From Allantophomopsis cytisporea (lineage: Eukaryota; Ascomycota; Leotiomycetes; Phacidiales; Phacidiaceae), in NCBI GenBank assembly GCA_024752435.1, contig CP103031.1, positions 1,112,001 to 1,176,000 on the forward strand: DNA of 64,000 nucleotides, read 5' to 3'. The notes under the pieces were generated by a model. That model had not been told where the DNA came from and did no database searches. It saw only the letters and a list, made by a program, of their open reading frames with translations. Within the stretch, counting starts at the first letter, position 1. Each line of letters begins with the position of its first letter. Below are positions 11,449-23,789 of this stretch, in pieces. The translations under genes were made by a program, and so were the position numbers.

Positions 11449-11766
11449 CTAATATACCTTGTAGCTTCTGATGACTCTTGCCGGAGTGAGTTTGAAGTCT
11501 CCTTTGTTGTTCCTATAGCTCAAGCCCGCGCAGCCTTTGTTGACATACAAGTCGAAGGTACTTGGGTCCGGGAAGTTGTTGGTTTTGGGACTGAAGACTG
11601 CACGGTCGACGTCGATAGCCGGCGTGAAGGAGATGTCAACACAGCCAGAGTCAAGAGTTCCATGGAACGCGGCATGGCGACCATCGGCGCCATAGATATC
11701 GAGATTCCATGCTGATGTTGTGGCAATGGAGGAGATGATAGCGAGGACGATAATGTTGCACTTCAT
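11449..11766 (-). CDS. Small secreted protein, function unknown
   Basis: Single-exon frame of 105 aa with a true ATG at 11766. Residues 1-19 form a clear signal peptide (a hydrophobic Ile/Ala/Val run ending in TTSA, cleaved before WNLD). The mature protein of about 86 residues has two cysteines that could form one disulfide bond, no membrane helix and no recognised domain. A TATAAATA element lies 112 bp upstream on the same strand. Size and secretion fit a candidate effector or surface protein. The cysteine content is low for a classical effector, and no function can be assigned. Confidence 0.7.
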   Translation of the reverse strand: MKCNIIVLAIISSIATTSAWNLDIYGADGRHAAFHGTLDSGCVDISFTPAIDVDRAVFSPKTNNFPDPSTFDLYVNKGCAGLSYRNNKGDFKLTPARVIRSYKVY

Positions 11767-11877
11767 TGTTCAAGCTATGGTGCGTTAGCTTGTCGATAAA
11801 AGACGTAAATGACTTATGCTTACACTTGATACACTTGGTTCGACTTTAACGATGGAAATTAATAGTCAGTCCCTTCA

Positions 11878-11885
11878 TATTTATA
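11878..11885 (-). promoter_or_regulatory. TATA box of the small secreted protein gene
   Basis: TATAAATA on the minus strand, 112 bp upstream of the ATG at 11766; the placement suits a fungal core promoter. Confidence 0.55.
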
Positions 11886-13421
11886 CTTGAAAACTTGGTA
11901 CATAGCCAATTCAGAATTATCATTTTCAGTGTTCATCAGGTGAGAACCTCCCTTGTTTGTCCAGAAACTCTTATGGCAGCTGTACAACGTGATAGTAAAG
12001 TTAGACTGGTCACACAATATATGCATGTCACATTACACAGAGTCTGTAATGGAACGATAGGGTGGATTTGATTGGCAGAACCTTAATTGATTTTGAGCGG
12101 TGGCCTTATGTTTAACCTCATCGTTCCCTGTAAAGGATGATTCCCACAACCAAGAATACCTTGGCGTAAGCTGCCTTGCTTCTTTCGTCGACACATCTAT
12201 TATATAATTTTTACCTAAAAGCATGAGTACGAAACTACAACTATGCATAAAAGTCTTAAAGGAGACATTTAGAGCGATAAGTCAGCAGGGCGTACGATAG
12301 TTTGCTTGTTTTCAACTTCAGCCGCCTCCACCTTCATAGATGAGGAAACTACAAGCTATACATAACTGTTCCAATACCCGTTAGTGTTTGCACTTGTATT
12401 GTAGGATTCGAACGTTATTTTCTTGGGCGCTCGTATATGCAGAATTCAGCTGCCAAGTAGTTTGAAAAGGAGCTTGTGACGTTACGTAGAAGTCATGATT
12501 TGAAACGTTGGAAGACATTCTCAGCTGGACTTGAACTCTACTGGAAGTACTGAGGTAGTGTAGTTCCATCGTGACATATGGCCGTCACAATATACAAGTG
12601 GGAATGGGTTCCATAGATCGACCGATTATATCGGTAAAAGGAGAAGCTTGCTGGAGGTGGCTTGGATACTACAATACTTGGGAAGTGTGCAAAGTTTGAA
12701 CTTCCTTATTAGGAATTGCCTGCTTCGAAGGTGAGCAGCCACTGCGACAAAAGTCCTGTTATCCTGATTTCCCTACGTGATTCACTGATGCTCACGAGGT
12801 GATATCTACCTCAATGGCTTTGCTGAAAGAATGTTTGTCTCATCTTGTCCCGTCTTATTCTTCACTCGTAATTATGGCACACCAAACTGGTAATGATCAG
12901 CCGACAAATGTAAACAATTTGTAAAGGGAGATATTTTTGTTCATTGATATTGGATAGTTGATTAAGATCAAACATCTCAATGTATTAAGCTCGATTATCG
13001 ACAGACAACTCAAGTCAATGAGAAGTTGAATCAGCCTTTCAGCACGGGGCGTGGACAAAGAACCGTGAATGAAAGGGAATCACAGTACTCGTATCCCGGT
13101 GCTTTCTCACCGTGGAGATATTAGAGAAGTCTTCAGCCCGATCTGCCTACTCAAGAGCTGCATCGGGAGACTTGAGAAGAGCAAAATCACATCTACAGTG
13201 GAAACACAACTGGCATCTTTCCGAGGTCGGTCTCATTAGAAGTACTCAATCGGTATGGTTGCTCTAATTAATTAGTCTTCTTGATCTAGCAGGCTACCCC
13301 AGAGTTGAGTCAATGAAGGTTATCTACTTTCCCCCTCATCTCACACCGACAGCACAACAGATCCATCCCCGAATCCTCTCAGGACACAATCAACAGTACC
13401 TGTAGCCTACCAAGCACCCAT
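11886..13421. other. Intergenic region without recognised genes
   Basis: About 1.5 kb of AT-rich sequence between the small secreted protein gene and the amidohydrolase 3' end. Only short, unrelated frames are present on either strand. Confidence 0.5.
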
Positions 13422-14451
13422 CTACTCCCTAACCAACCTCGGAAAAAGCCCACCAGCATTCCGCCAATTAACCTTCTCCAACAAATCGCCATCGCCAGCA
13501 AGATGGCCATCAAGCTCCGCATTCATCTTCTGAATGGCCAATTCAGGGGCATAAGGATAATCACTACCGAAAAGCACATGGCCCGGCCTCGCAAAGTCCC
13601 TCAGAGCATTCAGCGAGACGCGCGAGCTCGAAAGCGCGACATCGAAATAGAACGACCGCGCATCCTCCATGAACGACTCCTCCGTGATGCCATTCCCAAA
13701 CGGCAAGTACGCCAGCATGCGCACGCGGCCGGCCAGGTACGGCAGCGTGCCGCCGGCATGCGAGAGGATGATCTTGAGGTTGGGGCAGCGGCGCACGGTG
13801 CCGGAGACGACGAGGTCGACGGCGGCGCGGGTGGTTTCGTGCGGGTAGTCGACGATGGGCTGGGGCAGGGCGGGGCTGACGAGGCGCGTGTCGACGGGGT
13901 GCGTGGGGTGGATGAAGACCACGGCGGCGCGGCGGTCGAGGTGGTCCCAGATGGGCTGGAAGTCTGCGTGGCCCAGGTAGTGGTTGTCTGGGCCGTAGCG
14001 CGTGAACAGCGTCACGCCGTCGGCCTTGAGGTGCGTGAGTGCGTAGTCGATCTCTGCTATGGCGCGCGCCGGGTCCAGTAGCGATGGCAGCGCGGCGAAG
14101 AAGCCGTATTTTGTTGGCTGGGCGTCCCGGTAGCTTGCTGCTTCGATGTTCACCGAGCGGGCGAGCGCTGCGGCGGCGGCGGGCTCGCGGATGATGCAGG
14201 CGCCTGGTGCTGTTAGGGAGAGGATGGAGGTTTGGATGCCGGCTTTGGCGGAGAAGGAGAGGTCGTTGGCTACGGTCCAGGATGGGATGTGCCAGCCTGA
14301 GGGATCACCTCCTGCGGCTTTGAGGGCTGAGGAATACTGTCAGTATGAGTTTAAATGGGGAATGGGAAGATGGTTTACCCTCGGCATAGACGGTGGGCAC
14401 GAAGTGATGGTGGACATCGATGCGGCCGTTCCGGGTTGGTGGAGAAGTCAT
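13422..14451 (-). CDS. Amidohydrolase-2 family enzyme (ACMSD-like decarboxylase or hydrolase)
   Basis: Two exons: 14451-14379 and 14326-13422, giving 325 aa. The intron (donor GTAAAC, acceptor CCTCAG) joins the frame exactly. The TIM-barrel metal ligands of the amidohydrolase-2 family are visible: the N-terminal DVHHHFVP motif, FIHPTHP, LSHAGG and the late FGSDYPY Asp. Family members include aminocarboxymuconate-semialdehyde decarboxylase and gamma-resorcylate or dihydroxybenzoate decarboxylases, so decarboxylation or hydrolysis of a small aromatic acid is likely; the substrate is not readable. There is no signal peptide, so it is probably cytosolic. The coding region is much richer in GC than the flanking DNA. 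Confidence 0.88.
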
Positions 14452-15091
14452 TGTTACTGATAAACTACTGTATATATCTAAAGTTTGGAAAAGATGAAAC
14501 ACCCACAGTGAATTTTGTGGGCCAACTGTGCACGTCGAAAAGGAAAGGAGGAAGAATAATGTCTTTTGAGGGACTGTTCTATGAACTGATGTTGAGCATG
14601 TAAAGCTATGAGCTCATGAGAACATGGGAGGAAGCGAGAATCCCTGTAGCAAGTTTGTAATGATCGATAACCTTCTGATAAGCAAGATAAAATATTCGGA
14701 GTAGAGGCAACTATTACATTCCCCTTGTGACTTTCAGGACATACACTATTACGAACAGATCAGGTTCAGGGGTTAGGAGCGATGTTAGGTTGACGATATT
14801 TTCCACGTGCGTTCTGTTCCATATGTTCAGAAATACCCCAGCTTCAAGGAGCGTTCATCACCAAGACAAATACGAATGGACTCAATCTGTAAAAGCAATC
14901 AAATCAGTAGTCATCATGCATTCAAAGCCAAAATATCAATCTATCCACCAAACAAAGCCCGTGCACGACCAGCATACGTTTCTATACCAATTCAACAATG
15001 CACCATAATCAAAATGCTCCAGTAAACTCCATCCCACCAAATCCAAGCCAAAAACAACTCCAGACATGCAAAAAATCTGTCCGAATTTCGT
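14452..15091. other. Intergenic region, amidohydrolase promoter / atg22 3' side
   Basis: About 0.64 kb containing the amidohydrolase promoter and the 3' flank of atg22. No feature was recognised. Confidence 0.4.
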
Positions 15092-17068
15092 CTAATCGTC
15101 AGCCTCACTTTCCCTCCCAACCAACAGCCCCTCCCCTTCAATCCCCAATCCCCGAGCACTCTCCTCTTCCTTGAACCCCTCAATAACACCCGCAAGCACC
15201 TCTCCATCTCTCCTCCCACGCTGCACATCAACGCACCAAATCAGCGGCCCAGGTAATCCAACAAGCGCAGCAAGGAACCAAAATGCGGGCCGGATCTCAC
15301 CCGTGGCATCGACGATGGCGCCAACGATAGCGGGGCCGAAGATACTGCTTCCCTTATCCGTGATAGCGTAGAGGGCATAGAACGCAGCCTCGGATCCCGG
15401 CGGGATGAGCTCGCCGTACAAGCTGCGACAGTAGCTCGACAGGCCGCCGAGCACGAAGCCGTAGACAAAACCCAACGGGTACATTTCCCATGGCTGCTGG
15501 AGGCCAACGACGCCCCAGCGCTGGACGGCGGGGATATAGCCGAGCAGGCCGTACAGCGGAATCAGCTCGAATATGCAGATGCAGGCTAAGATTGTCTGAT
15601 GCGGTTTCAAGCCAAAGATGCGCGATATGAAGGACCACGTAAAGGCGCCTAATACGCCTGCTGTAGTTGCTATCACGTTAATGAGACCCAGAGCTTGCGC
15701 TTCCATGTGCAATTGCGTCTTGGCGAAGAGTACGGCTGTGCCGGAGACGGTGGCGATGGCGTCCGAGAGGAGGAACCAGGCTCCGAGAAAGAGCATGATA
15801 TCTTTGAGGCGGCGGGCGTAGGTCACGGTACGGTAGAGGGACACCCAGGAGTAGACGATGTAAGCACCCCAGCTGCGCGATTTGTTGGGTGTAGAGGGAT
15901 CATTGGGGAGAGGAGGCCCCGGTCGTGGTCGTAGACATAGAGCTGCTGGGATTGTGAAGATGAACCACCAGGCTCCTACTACGAAGAGAACAACACGTAG
16001 CGAGAAAGTCGTACTGCCCATTAGGACGATTATCACAATGGCGACACATTGAACAAAGAGACCAGCGGTATAACCGATCCCTATGCCCTTCGCAGAGATC
16101 TGAGTAGATAATTGAAGGTCTGGACTCGTGAGGTTGGCTGCAACAGGTAGTGGTCGGGTACTATCGGGATCGTGGGAGATAAGTGCAGTGTCTGAATGGA
16201 TAGAGGTGTTGTCGGGTATTATATTGTCGCCTGTGTCTCCATGGTCCTCGAAACCGTCGGGAGATATATCTGGAGAATAGTCGGGGCTGTTATGCTCGGC
16301 CTGGGGATGATGGCGGACCAGGAGAGGTAAGAATGAATTCAATAGGACGAACGAGGCGCCGAAACACGTATTGGCAATGATAGCAAGTAGTGATGCGAGA
16401 AGGTAAACTTTTGGAATCACCGGGAGGAAAAGCATGGTGGCCGTTGCTCCCATGAAGGCGAAGATCAATAATAGTCGTTTTCGATAATTGCCATGGTCCG
16501 CGGCACAACTGATCGATACCACGAGCAATGCTTGTAGAAGCACACTGAGCGAGAACGTATACATGGCGAAACTAGCCGTATTGATTTCCAATCCAATGAT
16601 ATTTATGACGCATTGTCCCGTGTCCTTCCTCGCTGATGCCGTTCTACTGTCATAGCCGGCCACTTCAGGACCTGATAGAGGTGACTTCGCCGTACATGGT
16701 GTCGTATGATCTCTCAACAAAACACCATTTTCCCTAGCCAATTGCTCCAAAGTGATGGGAATGAAGGATCCAATGCCGCAAATGACAAAGACTTCCGCCG
16801 CGAAGCCATAGGCATACCAGCCTAGGAGCTCTTTCCTGCTGGTCAGCCGCGAGTCTTCACCGGCGTATGGGGCAGCATTGCGACGGCGACGGGAGGAAGA
16901 GGGATCACCAGGACCCATTGTTAAAAAATCGTCGTCGCTGAAATCCGAGCGCTCGTCATCGGCCTCGAAGGAAGAGGAATGGGAACGAAAGCTGGCCTTG
17001 GAGAGTTGGGAGGAGAGTCGGGGAGGAGGTAGCGGTGGGCGTGCTGGTAGCGGATTCCGGGGAACCAT
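15092..17068 (-). CDS. atg22: Autophagy-related protein 22, vacuolar amino-acid effluxer
   Basis: Intronless, 658 aa from the ATG at 17068; the frame continues upstream only to a GTG at 17158. Atg22 is a vacuolar membrane protein of the major facilitator superfamily that exports leucine and other amino acids released by autophagic breakdown. After a Pro/Arg/Ser-rich N-terminus of about 85 residues, the family signature GWYAYGFAAEVF opens the first membrane helix. About twelve hydrophobic segments follow, with a long Asp/Ser-rich loop in the middle (around 270-335). The length fits filamentous fungal Atg22. It is divergent from med14 across a long intergenic region. Confidence 0.93.
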   Translation of the reverse strand: MVPRNPLPARPPLPPPRLSSQLSKASFRSHSSSFEADDERSDFSDDDFLTMGPGDPSSSRRRRNAAPYAGEDSRLTSRKELLGWYAYGFAAEVFVICGIGSFIPITLEQLARENGVLLRDHTTPCTAKSPLSGPEVAGYDSRTASARKDTGQCVINIIGLEINTASFAMYTFSLSVLLQALLVVSISCAADHGNYRKRLLLIFAFMGATATMLFLPVIPKVYLLASLLAIIANTCFGASFVLLNSFLPLLVRHHPQAEHNSPDYSPDISPDGFEDHGDTGDNIIPDNTSIHSDTALISHDPDSTRPLPVAANLTSPDLQLSTQISAKGIGIGYTAGLFVQCVAIVIIVLMGSTTFSLRVVLFVVGAWWFIFTIPAALCLRPRPGPPLPNDPSTPNKSRSWGAYIVYSWVSLYRTVTYARRLKDIMLFLGAWFLLSDAIATVSGTAVLFAKTQLHMEAQALGLINVIATTAGVLGAFTWSFISRIFGLKPHQTILACICIFELIPLYGLLGYIPAVQRWGVVGLQQPWEMYPLGFVYGFVLGGLSSYCRSLYGELIPPGSEAAFYALYAITDKGSSIFGPAIVGAIVDATGEIRPAFWFLAALVGLPGPLIWCVDVQRGRRDGEVLAGVIEGFKEEESARGLGIEGEGLLVGRESEADD

Positions 17069-20000
17069 AGCTGACTCGGCGGGCGTACGGTATTGGGGTA
17101 TTATGCGGGCATGAGCGAGCGAGCTTCTTTGCTTTGCTGACAACGAAGCTTTCCCCACCAGTCAGCAGCGATAAGCCTAACGCATTTTTGGTATGGAGCT
17201 TCAGCGACTGGTCAATGATCCATGCTCACTTCTGCTGCGGAGTGAGAGAGGGGAAATTGAGGGAAGGGGGGAGGGGATTTGTTTTAATATTTTTTTGGGA
17301 GAGAGAGAGAGAGAGAAAGAAAGTCGAATAGATAAGAAAGGGAGAGAGGGACTGAGTGAGTAGATAATCTATGAAATGAGTGAGAGAGACTGTGTTGATT
17401 GAGTAAGTGAGTGAGGAAGTGAGTGCGCCTGCTTAGGTAAAGACAGAACAAGGTCAGTGGTCACAGTCACGGCCATGGTTCAAGGTCATGGTGAAGGGGA
17501 GGGAGATAGCAAGGTTTAGTGATAGATCACACGGCGACAAGGATGATGAGCAGGAGAAGACACCCATTTATTATGGGAGTTGAGATGGCATGATTTGGAA
17601 TATAGTGGTGGTGATGATGATGATGATGATATACATTCTGCATGCCGTCGGGATTTGTTGGTTGATTCATATACACCATTGACAGCTTCTCCTCTCTTCG
17701 TCGGATTCCAGGTAGAAGGAAACAGGAATGAGAAGAGAGATGACCTGCCATGGCAACCAAGAGGGAATTCCCAAGAGGGAATCCTACAGAAGGAATTCTT
17801 TGGGACATTGAGAACAGAGCAGGGTTTTCCGTGGAACTCAGGACGATTGCCATTTGCTTTTTGTCGATATTTGATATTTGATATTTGATATGCTGATGGT
17901 AAAAGGGGGGCATGTAAAGAGATGGATGAGGAAGAGGAACGATTTGAGGTTCGAAGGGTGGAATATGGTCTGATACATCGTGTAGGGGTGGATGTCTGTG
18001 GATGTCTGTGTGGGTGTACTGTCTTATGTAGGTGTGCGCACACATCGTAGACCTTTATTGTGTCTCGATATTGAAAGACCGTCCTGCTGCCATAGTCAAA
18101 GCAGCTCGACACTCAGAAACGTTATCATCCAAAGTATCTCTGATAATCTCTCTCCGAGTAAAGTGCTGAATGTTTATGTATAATATATCATGTATCATGT
18201 ATCATGTATCATGTATGTACGGTTATAGCTATCCATTCATGTATAGAATAGACCTCATGTATGTATATATATATATATATGTATGTAGAGGTTGAGGACG
18301 GACTGGAGTGAGGTAAGGCGCGTAACATATCGATGTATCTACTGTGCACCGTGTGGCTACTCGTGCATCGGAGGATGCATGTATGTGGTAAAGTATTTCA
18401 ATCACGTGCAGAGGATCAACCACCTCTGCTCTTCTCCCTGGCTATGCTCATACTTCTTCTTCGATGTTTATCTGCTTTCCCTGGTGGATGGTACCAATCA
18501 TCTTTCTCTCAATCTCTCTCCCCCCACGAGCTTCCAAATGACGACAACCTGGAACTTCTTCCATGTGGATTGACATCCTTGTCAGACGCCGTCATCCCAT
18601 CCCATCCCATGCCATACTACAGACCAACAGGCAGATCAACGTACAGCTTGTAACTGTACTCTGTATCCTGTACTGTCCGATAGTACTGTCCGATAAGTAC
18701 ATCATGTAGTGAGCACGATGAAAGATGCACCAATCAGATGAGTGCGTAATCCTACTCCGTCAGGTAGTTGCTTGCAGCTGATACAGGCCTCGGAAGACCT
18801 AATCGGGAGTTAATATCTCTGCAACGGTAGAGTAGAGTGCATAACTGCTTTTGTTGTTTCCTTTCCCTGTTTTTTGATTTCCTATAAATCATTGTAACTG
18901 ATGACCAATTATGTATATATATATATATATAATGACAAGATGAGTAATTCACCTTGAGCTTGACATTATGAATGATTCGACCTGGTCACAAGAGTCTACA
19001 TTCCCTAGTCGAACGAAAGAAGAGTCGAAGGAAGTAGACGCCATACCCAGTCGGTACGGGTAGTCTACCGGGAACTTGCAAGGTTCAGGTCGCTTTTATC
19101 CTTACCCGAGAAAAAGAAGAGGAGAGGGGAGAGGGGAGAGGGAGAGGAGAGATGGGTAAGCCGATACGAACGGCGCTTCAGCTCCATTCAGCCCTGCTCT
19201 CTCTTTCTCTCTCTCTCTTTCTCTTTCTTTATATGAGAGGGAGAATAAAGAATAAAGAATAAAGAGTAAAGAGTAAAATCTCGGAGAAAAAGGGACAAGG
19301 ATCAGTAATGATGAGAAGAAGAATGGCGGGAGTGAAAAGAGAAAGGACTATTAGGACAGGTGAATGAATACGTGAGGATATATAGTGTTGGTATTAATGT
19401 TTGTCAATAAGTAAGCATGTATATATGTGTATTTCAACGCGGTCATATATAGCAACAGATCAACATGAATTAGAGATGATCATGAATAGATAATAAATGC
19501 ACATAATTCTTCCATTCAAGTCACTTCTTCATCTGCTCTGATGTTTGTTGATTCGTTGACTTGCTTGTCTTTCTTCAGATACTTCACCGAGCCCACCAGC
19601 CCGCCGTCCATATCCACCAGTCCCCGAGAAGAGAGCACTTCCCTTCTTACTTCTCACCTCACTCCTCACTTCTCACTTCTCCCACCTGCAAATGCGCAGC
19701 GTACAGGTAAACTCATGACATACGCACCTCACCCACTTCACCCACCTCATCCACTTCAACTATCGAAATCTTCATATTTTCCAACTGCACTACAAAACAT
19801 CCTCTCCATAACCAATCTGATTAATCTCAATGATATATCTATACATCTCAATATCTGATCGATTATTCATTTTCTATTCTCCACTCATAATCTTCCATCC
19901 TTCAATATAATATAATTATCATCCGACATATTTACCATCAACCGACACCTTCCCGAAACCTTGTGCACTATCCTCTCCCCCCCCCACAACAAGGGTCGCT

Positions 20001-20442
20001 CGACGTTCTATGCAAGGTCGCGCAACGACCATACAACAACCACGCATGTCCGCGACTCACTCTGCGCGCGCCTATTCACAAAACATACAATCACAATCAA
20101 CAAAGCGAACTGTCCATTCATCAAATGACTCTGCTCAAGTCGCGCCCATGATACCCTAACGAAACAAAGTCGCAAAGTGACGTCGAGACTATCGTCATTC
20201 CATCTACCGAAACAATCTCGCACCTCCAAATACCTAAATCCACCGACAAACTCTCACCTGAGCATCCACCCATTCAGGTGCTGACCTTGAACACACTCCT
20301 CGGCACCCAACACCCCCCCAAATCCTTCACTGGACACACCGTCACCATAGATTCGAAGGCTCGTATCGCATCGGAGGAAGGCGCGGGTGCTGGGGACGGT
20401 GCCATTGGGAAGCGGCGGGAGGAGAGGCTGCTGGAGGAAACG
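17069..20442. other. Long divergent intergenic region atg22 / med14 with microsatellites
   Basis: About 3.4 kb without a supported gene, unusually long for this genome. It carries simple repeats: (GA)9 at 17299-17316, (GAT)6 at 17613-17630, GATATTT x3 at 17866-17886, ATCATGT x4 at 18187-18214, (TA)8 at 18264-18280 and 18914-18931, purine-rich tracts at 19100-19280 and a C-run near 19975. The part nearest med14 is pyrimidine-rich and may be a long 5' leader; the med14 frame is open back to 20278 but without an ATG before 20443. Confidence 0.6.
18187..18280. repeat. Microsatellite cluster (ATCATGT)4 and (TA)8
   Basis: Four perfect copies of a 7-bp unit at 18187-18214 and an alternating TA tract at 18264-18280. 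Confidence 0.9.
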
Positions 20443-23400
20443 ATGCCCAGCGCAACAATGGACTATGCGAGCAGGAACGGATCGCATATGAAGCCCGACA
20501 GAGACTCGCGCTCGAACGGTATCAATGGAGCCTACAACAACTCCGAAAACACCAGCCAGAAGGGCAAAGGAAAGGTCGAGATGGCCAGTCGCGCATCGAC
20601 GTCAGACCCTGCAATACCTCGCCAGGCCAACGGCTCATTTATCGACGACGCTGTACAACGTCAGGTAACTGGCCATGAGGGAGTGCCGACCGACATGTTG
20701 AAGCAGGAGCCACCAGAGTTGGAGCATATCACCGAGGGATATCTGCCTCTCTCACGATTGTTGTCCCGTCTAGCGATATCGTCACGAAACAGCATCGAAT
20801 CGGTGATCATGCAGCTGTCGGAAATGCAGCTACCGCAATCGGCAGTCAATGGAAACGGGGCACACATATCCAATGGAGCAGATGACAACTCGAGGGAGAA
20901 CGTTGCGAAGAAGCTGCAATTATTGGGTGCTGCGCAAAAATGGCATGCTCAATGGCTCAAGGCATTAGTCATTACCCAGTGGAGTAGGAGGGCTCCGGAA
21001 GTCAGCAGGCTAATCGACTTGACCATGCATTTCAAACAAAATGGCTGGAAATACGATGCAGCTCTGGCTGACATGGCGGAGATGAAGAGGGGCCTGAGCC
21101 AAGCAGCTGTACCAAACCCAGATCTGAGGACTGCACTGGAGATCCTGACGACTGGAAAGGCTCCATGGATGCCAGATGTATGTACTCTAAAATTCCTTGG
21201 CTTGTTTGCGCTGACAAAATCTAGCTGGGATACATTGAATCTCCTCCAATGACCCCACAAGAACTCCTGAAAGAACTAACAAACCTTAATACCATCCTAT
21301 CCATCAGACTCAATCTCCATGAGTACGACAAAATCCCATATCATTTCCGTGATTTTACGATCAAATCGGGCAGAGTGACCTTTCGTGTAGCAGGAGAATT
21401 CGAGGTAGACCTCACGGTAGCCGACGAGGACCCAGAGTCGCAATTCTGGTTTATCGATTTCCGGTTCTTATTCTCTCCTGCCCCAGAAGACTTGACGGAC
21501 AATTTCCGGAACCGACTGGAAACAACTATTAATTCGACCCTTCAACTGAGAGGACTAGAGGGATGTTACCATTTCCTTCATGAGTTTGCTCTAACTCACA
21601 AGATCGCCGAGTTCAGGAGGCAGGCACTTCTGCTGAACCGAGGAAAGTGGATAGGAACTTTGAAAGTCGAACCGCTGCATCGAGGATTCTCTCTGCAATA
21701 CTGGGTCGATCGATACGGCAAGGATGGACCGAAAAGCTGGATATTGGTTGGAGTTCATAGTGGGAAGCGAAAAGATGGCAGAGTCGATGCAAAGGCACCA
21801 ACATATATTGGTATTCGATGGTTCCGAGACTCCAAAGAGGTTATGGATTTCAAGTTCGAGTTCGACTCGGTAGACTTGTCTGTTGAAGACTTGCTCAAAG
21901 CTGTCATTGCTCGACATATTGGTCATTACTTGCTATCCGCATACGAAAAGTTGAGGGTGACAGAACTTTTCGCGAAGCACGACCTGGAGTTGAACTTGTC
22001 ATTATCACAGACGGAGCCTGCAGAATCCCACCTTCGAATGCAATGTACGCGAAAACAAACGGTGACAATCAGCGTGGAGCCTGTTGGAGGTCTTTTTGCT
22101 ATAAGTCCGGCTTCAATACTTGCGATAAAGGCAGAGAATGCTCTCAATTCACAATGCAGAGACCCGGCCGCAAATGCTCACGAGTTTCTTATACATCTAC
22201 GTTGCCGATTGGTTGGCTTCGATATTACTACTCACGGTATCAGTGTGGGATGGGAACAGACCATTAATCCAGGCATTAGTACGGAGGATCTTAAGAACGC
22301 TGTGCCTCGGGATACGAATAATCTCACATGGCTGAGGAGAGCCGGATTCTCAGAACACTGGTATCTGATCATTGCTATTGGCACAAGCGGAGAACAATAC
22401 TACCTTGTGGAGACTTCTAACCAGAGACTGTCACTCTCGGGAGAGCCTCCAAGCTTCAAGATCCAGCAGAAATTGCGCATCCCAGTCAACAACCGGATGC
22501 CGGCCCCTACTTACAAGTTCATGTCATCTCTGCATACCATTACTGTGGCATTGATGTCTTTCCACGCAAACAGACGAGCTTTACATGAAAGAAAGATGCG
22601 TCATGTAATGACGAATGTCTCAAAGCATCTCCCTTCGAGCCTAAAAATTCCTGCAATCTTTATACGACTCGAAGACCTTCTACCGGACACAAAGGATCCC
22701 TGGGCGCAAAACGCAATCAAGGTCACATTTCATGGGGTGGAGAGCCGCAAAATCCGCGCTCTTCCCGCAACCGAAGAACCGGCACAAGGCCAATCAGAAA
22801 CGTCAGTACCAGCACCGATGGCAGTCCCAAGAACATCCGAAGTTGCCATACTACTAAGTGAAGCCCGCATGAAAGTAAACCTTCCAACAGGCGTTGCTCT
22901 TCAAGAGCGCGTCGATCGCGATATTGCTTTCAACCCTCGTACCAAAACCTTCGCAATCCGCCTTTACACCCCTGTTGGTGGCTCCATCATCCCGATGCTC
23001 GTCTCACGACTCGAGCGAGTACGTCGTCTTGTAAGCTTCGTGGGCGTCATGAAACGCCACGAGAAATCGCTGAAATGCGACGCGATCTCTCTCTCATCCC
23101 TATCATTCTCGTACAGCACCGCTGCAAATCGCGCCAAAGACAACAATGCCCGCGTCCATAAAGCGACCATAGACTTTGCGGACGGAAAGGCAAAACTGAG
23201 GTTAGCCAAGGGAAATCCCCACATCAGAATTCTCGACCACTTGACGCGAATCCTCGACCAGAGTAACGGTTTAGATATAGTGGCAGCCATCCTACCTCGC
23301 ACACTCCCCCTCCTTCAAGCCCTCGATGCCATCGAAGACGTTGACAACACCAGCGACGCGAACGGCGGCTTTGTCCAGATTCACCCACGCGCCTCGGACT

Positions 23401-23789
23401 GGTTCGCGGTCGCGTACCACCTCCCCTCAGAAGACCTCAAGCTTGAGATCCGCATGCGAGAGCGTGGCGGCACGGGTTGGTGGCACGTGCAGTTGCTACC
23501 GAAGGCCAACCTGGGTAGTATCAAGGCTGGACCCAGTGGTGGTGAGGGGGAGAAGAGGGCCATGGCGGTTTTTAAGGCCGAGGGTGATGGGTACCTCGTT
23601 CTTGGATCTAGTGCTGTTACCAAGGTTGAGGGCGGTAATGTTGGTGGCCTGCTCGAGAGATTGGATGCCGCTGTTAGAGGGAATAACGCGCCGAAGATTG
23701 GCGTTGGTAGGGGTGCGCCTGTGGCTAATATGGGGGCTCCCGTCGCTAATATGGGGGGTGCGGGTAGGGTGGTTATTGATTTGGAGTGA
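20443..23789 (+). CDS. med14: Mediator of RNA polymerase II transcription subunit 14
   Basis: Two exons: 20443-21177 and 21225-23789, giving 1099 aa. The 47-nt intron (GTATGT donor, GCTGAC branch, CTAG acceptor) joins APWMPD to LGYIESPPMTPQ. Med14 (Rgr1) is the backbone of the Mediator complex, linking head, middle and tail and bridging activators to Pol II in the nucleus. The conserved Med14 N-terminal region is clear: the YLPLSRLLSRL helix near residue 100, then LINLNTIL-like and RLNLHEYDKIPYHF segments. A disordered Ser/Asn-rich N-terminus precedes it, and a Gly/Pro tail with APVANMG repeats ends it. The ATG at 20443 was preferred because the longer frame to 20278 begins with GTG. Confidence 0.95.

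Noticed and set aside
17516..18112. Two minus-strand frames of 172-198 codons upstream of atg22
   Set aside because: They overlap microsatellites (His/Ser runs from GAT repeats), overlap each other in different frames and show no domain; more likely leader or intergenic sequence.
20278..20442. N-terminal extension of Med14
   Set aside because: The frame is open but starts with GTG and no upstream ATG or acceptor was found; the ATG at 20443 fits the family start.
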